Of a stretch of 23,379 nucleotides of DNA, positions 22,579 to 23,379 are shown in pieces. The position numbers were made by a program, and so were the translations under genes. Below the pieces are notes generated by a model that was not told the DNA's origin, made no database searches, and was given only the letters and a program-made list of their open reading frames with translations. The stretch comes from Candidatus Bipolaricaulota bacterium. Lineage in GTDB: Bacteria; Bipolaricaulota; Bipolaricaulia; Bipolaricaulales; Bipolaricaulaceae. Numbering within the stretch: the first letter of the stretch is position 1; every line of letters starts with the position of its first letter. Location: assembly GCA_021163465.1 (NCBI GenBank), contig JAGGWU010000110.1:1-23379 (forward strand), given 5' to 3'.

Positions 22579-23281
22579 GTAAGCCCTCCTTCAGGATGCT
22601 CCGCGCTACGTCTGGCCTGCTTGTGGTAACCCCTCGGATCGGATCTCCCAGGGCCTTCACCTCCCGTAGCCTATGGGGGTCATCCTCCCGCCATACCACT
22701 ACCCCCAGGCCGGCCCGCCGGAAATCCTCCAGGGATTTTTTAAGGGCTCCCACCGGGTCCGGGTCATTCTCCCAGCACGGATGTATAAAGGTGGCCTTTA
22801 CAGATAGGGCACGCTCCACCGCGTGGGGATCCGGCCCCTTGAGCTGGAGGGAGAGTGGTAATGCAGGTTGCCTCTTGTGGAACGCCCGTAGGAAGGAGTC
22901 GCTTTTGGAGGAAACGATGACCTCCACGTTTGGATGCCTCCTCAAGGTCCAAACCAGGGGCTCCAACGCCTCCTCGGCCTTAACATCTAGATAAAGGGGG
23001 ATGTCAGCCGTGATGCTCAGGGCATCCTGAAAGGTGAGAAGCTCCTCCCCGTTCTTCAGGCGCGCACCTGTAAGCTCCGCATATTTCCGTTCCCGTACGA
23101 GACCGGTGGCGGTAGTGGTGCGCTCTAGGCGCTCATCGTGGAGGACGAGGAGGACCTCGTCGGCGGTCACTTGAATGTCCAGTTCGATACGATCGGCCCC
23201 CAAGCGCCGCGCGAGCGTGATTGAAGCCCGGGAGTTCTCCAACGCATAAGCGGAAGCGCCACGATGCGCGATGATCTCCAT
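22550..23281 (-). CDS. Glycerophosphodiester phosphodiesterase (GDPD/UgpQ-like)
   Basis: This 243-aa TIM-barrel enzyme cleaves glycerophosphodiesters to glycerol 3-phosphate and an alcohol. The catalytic signature is intact. HRGAS is at about 7-11, ALENSRASI follows, and GADRIELDIQVTADEVLLV carries the metal-binding Glu and Asp. HDERLERTT carries the second catalytic His. It lacks a signal peptide, like cytosolic UgpQ. Its 3' end overlaps the GH130 start by 29 nt, so the two are translated together. Linkage to an importer recalls the ugp system, in which UgpQ handles diesters brought in by UgpBAEC, but glycosidase neighbours are not typical for ugp. No SD is obvious before the ATG. The 98 bp upstream, to the window end, hold an operator-like motif and no other gene. 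Confidence 0.9.
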   Translation of the reverse strand: MEIIAHRGASAYALENSRASITLARRLGADRIELDIQVTADEVLLVLHDERLERTTTATGLVRERKYAELTGARLKNGEELLTFQDALSITADIPLYLDVKAEEALEPLVWTLRRHPNVEVIVSSKSDSFLRAFHKRQPALPLSLQLKGPDPHAVERALSVKATFIHPCWENDPDPVGALKKSLEDFRRAGLGVVVWREDDPHRLREVKALGDPIRGVTTSRPDVARSILKEGLHGAFPPSHR

Positions 23282-23303
23282 CCCGAAACAACACGAAGTT
23301 TAA

Positions 23304-23317
23304 CGTAAACGCTCTCC
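23304..23317. promoter_or_regulatory. Possible operator upstream of the GDPD gene
   Basis: The plus strand shows CGTAAACGCTCTCC, whose complement carries GAGAGCGTTT, close to the GAAAGCGTTT of the binding-protein operator. It overlaps a small palindrome, GTTTA-ACG-TAAAC (23298-23310). It lies about 25-35 nt upstream of the GDPD ATG. Confidence 0.35.
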
Positions 23318-23379
23318 CCGGAGAAGGGCCTGGAGTAAGTGGGCCAAGACATGGTGACCCACCCCTGGTGCCGGACCTC

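Noticed and set aside
1..23379. CRISPR arrays, rRNA, tRNA, riboswitches or known phage-defence genes
   Set aside because: I read both strands for regular spaced repeats, cloverleaf parts and typical aptamer cores and found none that could be supported.

Overview
The window reads as a GC-rich, densely packed bacterial chromosome segment, probably from a thermophile. The proteins are rich in E, K and R, intergenic gaps are short, ATGA stop/start overlaps recur, and the Shine-Dalgarno (SD) sequences are strong (AAGGAGGTGA). The substrate-binding protein has an ordinary Sec signal peptide and no lipobox, which suggests a periplasm and hence a diderm cell. No rRNA, tRNA or lineage marker is present, so taxonomy stays open. 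An uncultured thermophilic lineage such as Bipolaricaulota/Acetothermia is only a guess.

Layout. (1) 1-605: decayed DDE transposase, then a terminator. (2) 747-7367, minus strand: rnpA, greA, lysS, a PAP2-family phosphatase and a LysN-like aminotransferase form a tight operon closed by a terminator. prfA (release factor 1) and gdhA follow, gdhA with its own promoter. (3) 7445-10717: pyk (plus) meets xseB-xseA (minus) tail to tail with a 4-nt overlap. XseA carries an extra N-terminal HARP-like domain. (4) 10790-13470, plus strand: a trxB and fadD-like acyl-CoA ligase operon. (5) 13463-23281, minus strand: a carbohydrate uptake and degradation locus. In transcription order it holds a glycerophosphodiester phosphodiesterase (GDPD), a GH130 enzyme, a sugar-binding protein, two permeases and a GH20-like hexosaminidase. 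Then come 808 bp of decayed insertion sequences, a MalK/UgpC-type ATPase and an unknown protein.

How the locus may work. The binding protein, two permeases and ATPase would make one CUT1-type ABC importer. GH20 and GH130 enzymes suggest that imported glycans contain terminal HexNAc and beta-mannosyl units, for example the Man-GlcNAc part of N-glycans. The GDPD adds a possible glycerophosphodiester substrate. Similar LacI-operator-like motifs (core GARARCGTT) lie upstream of the three transcription units, suggesting joint control. An intrinsic terminator between the binding-protein gene and the permease genes should make the binding protein the most abundant product.

The least expected items are the HARP-XseA fusion, the shared operator motif, the unknown protein coupled to the ATPase, and the rnpA frame that runs 128 nt into greA.
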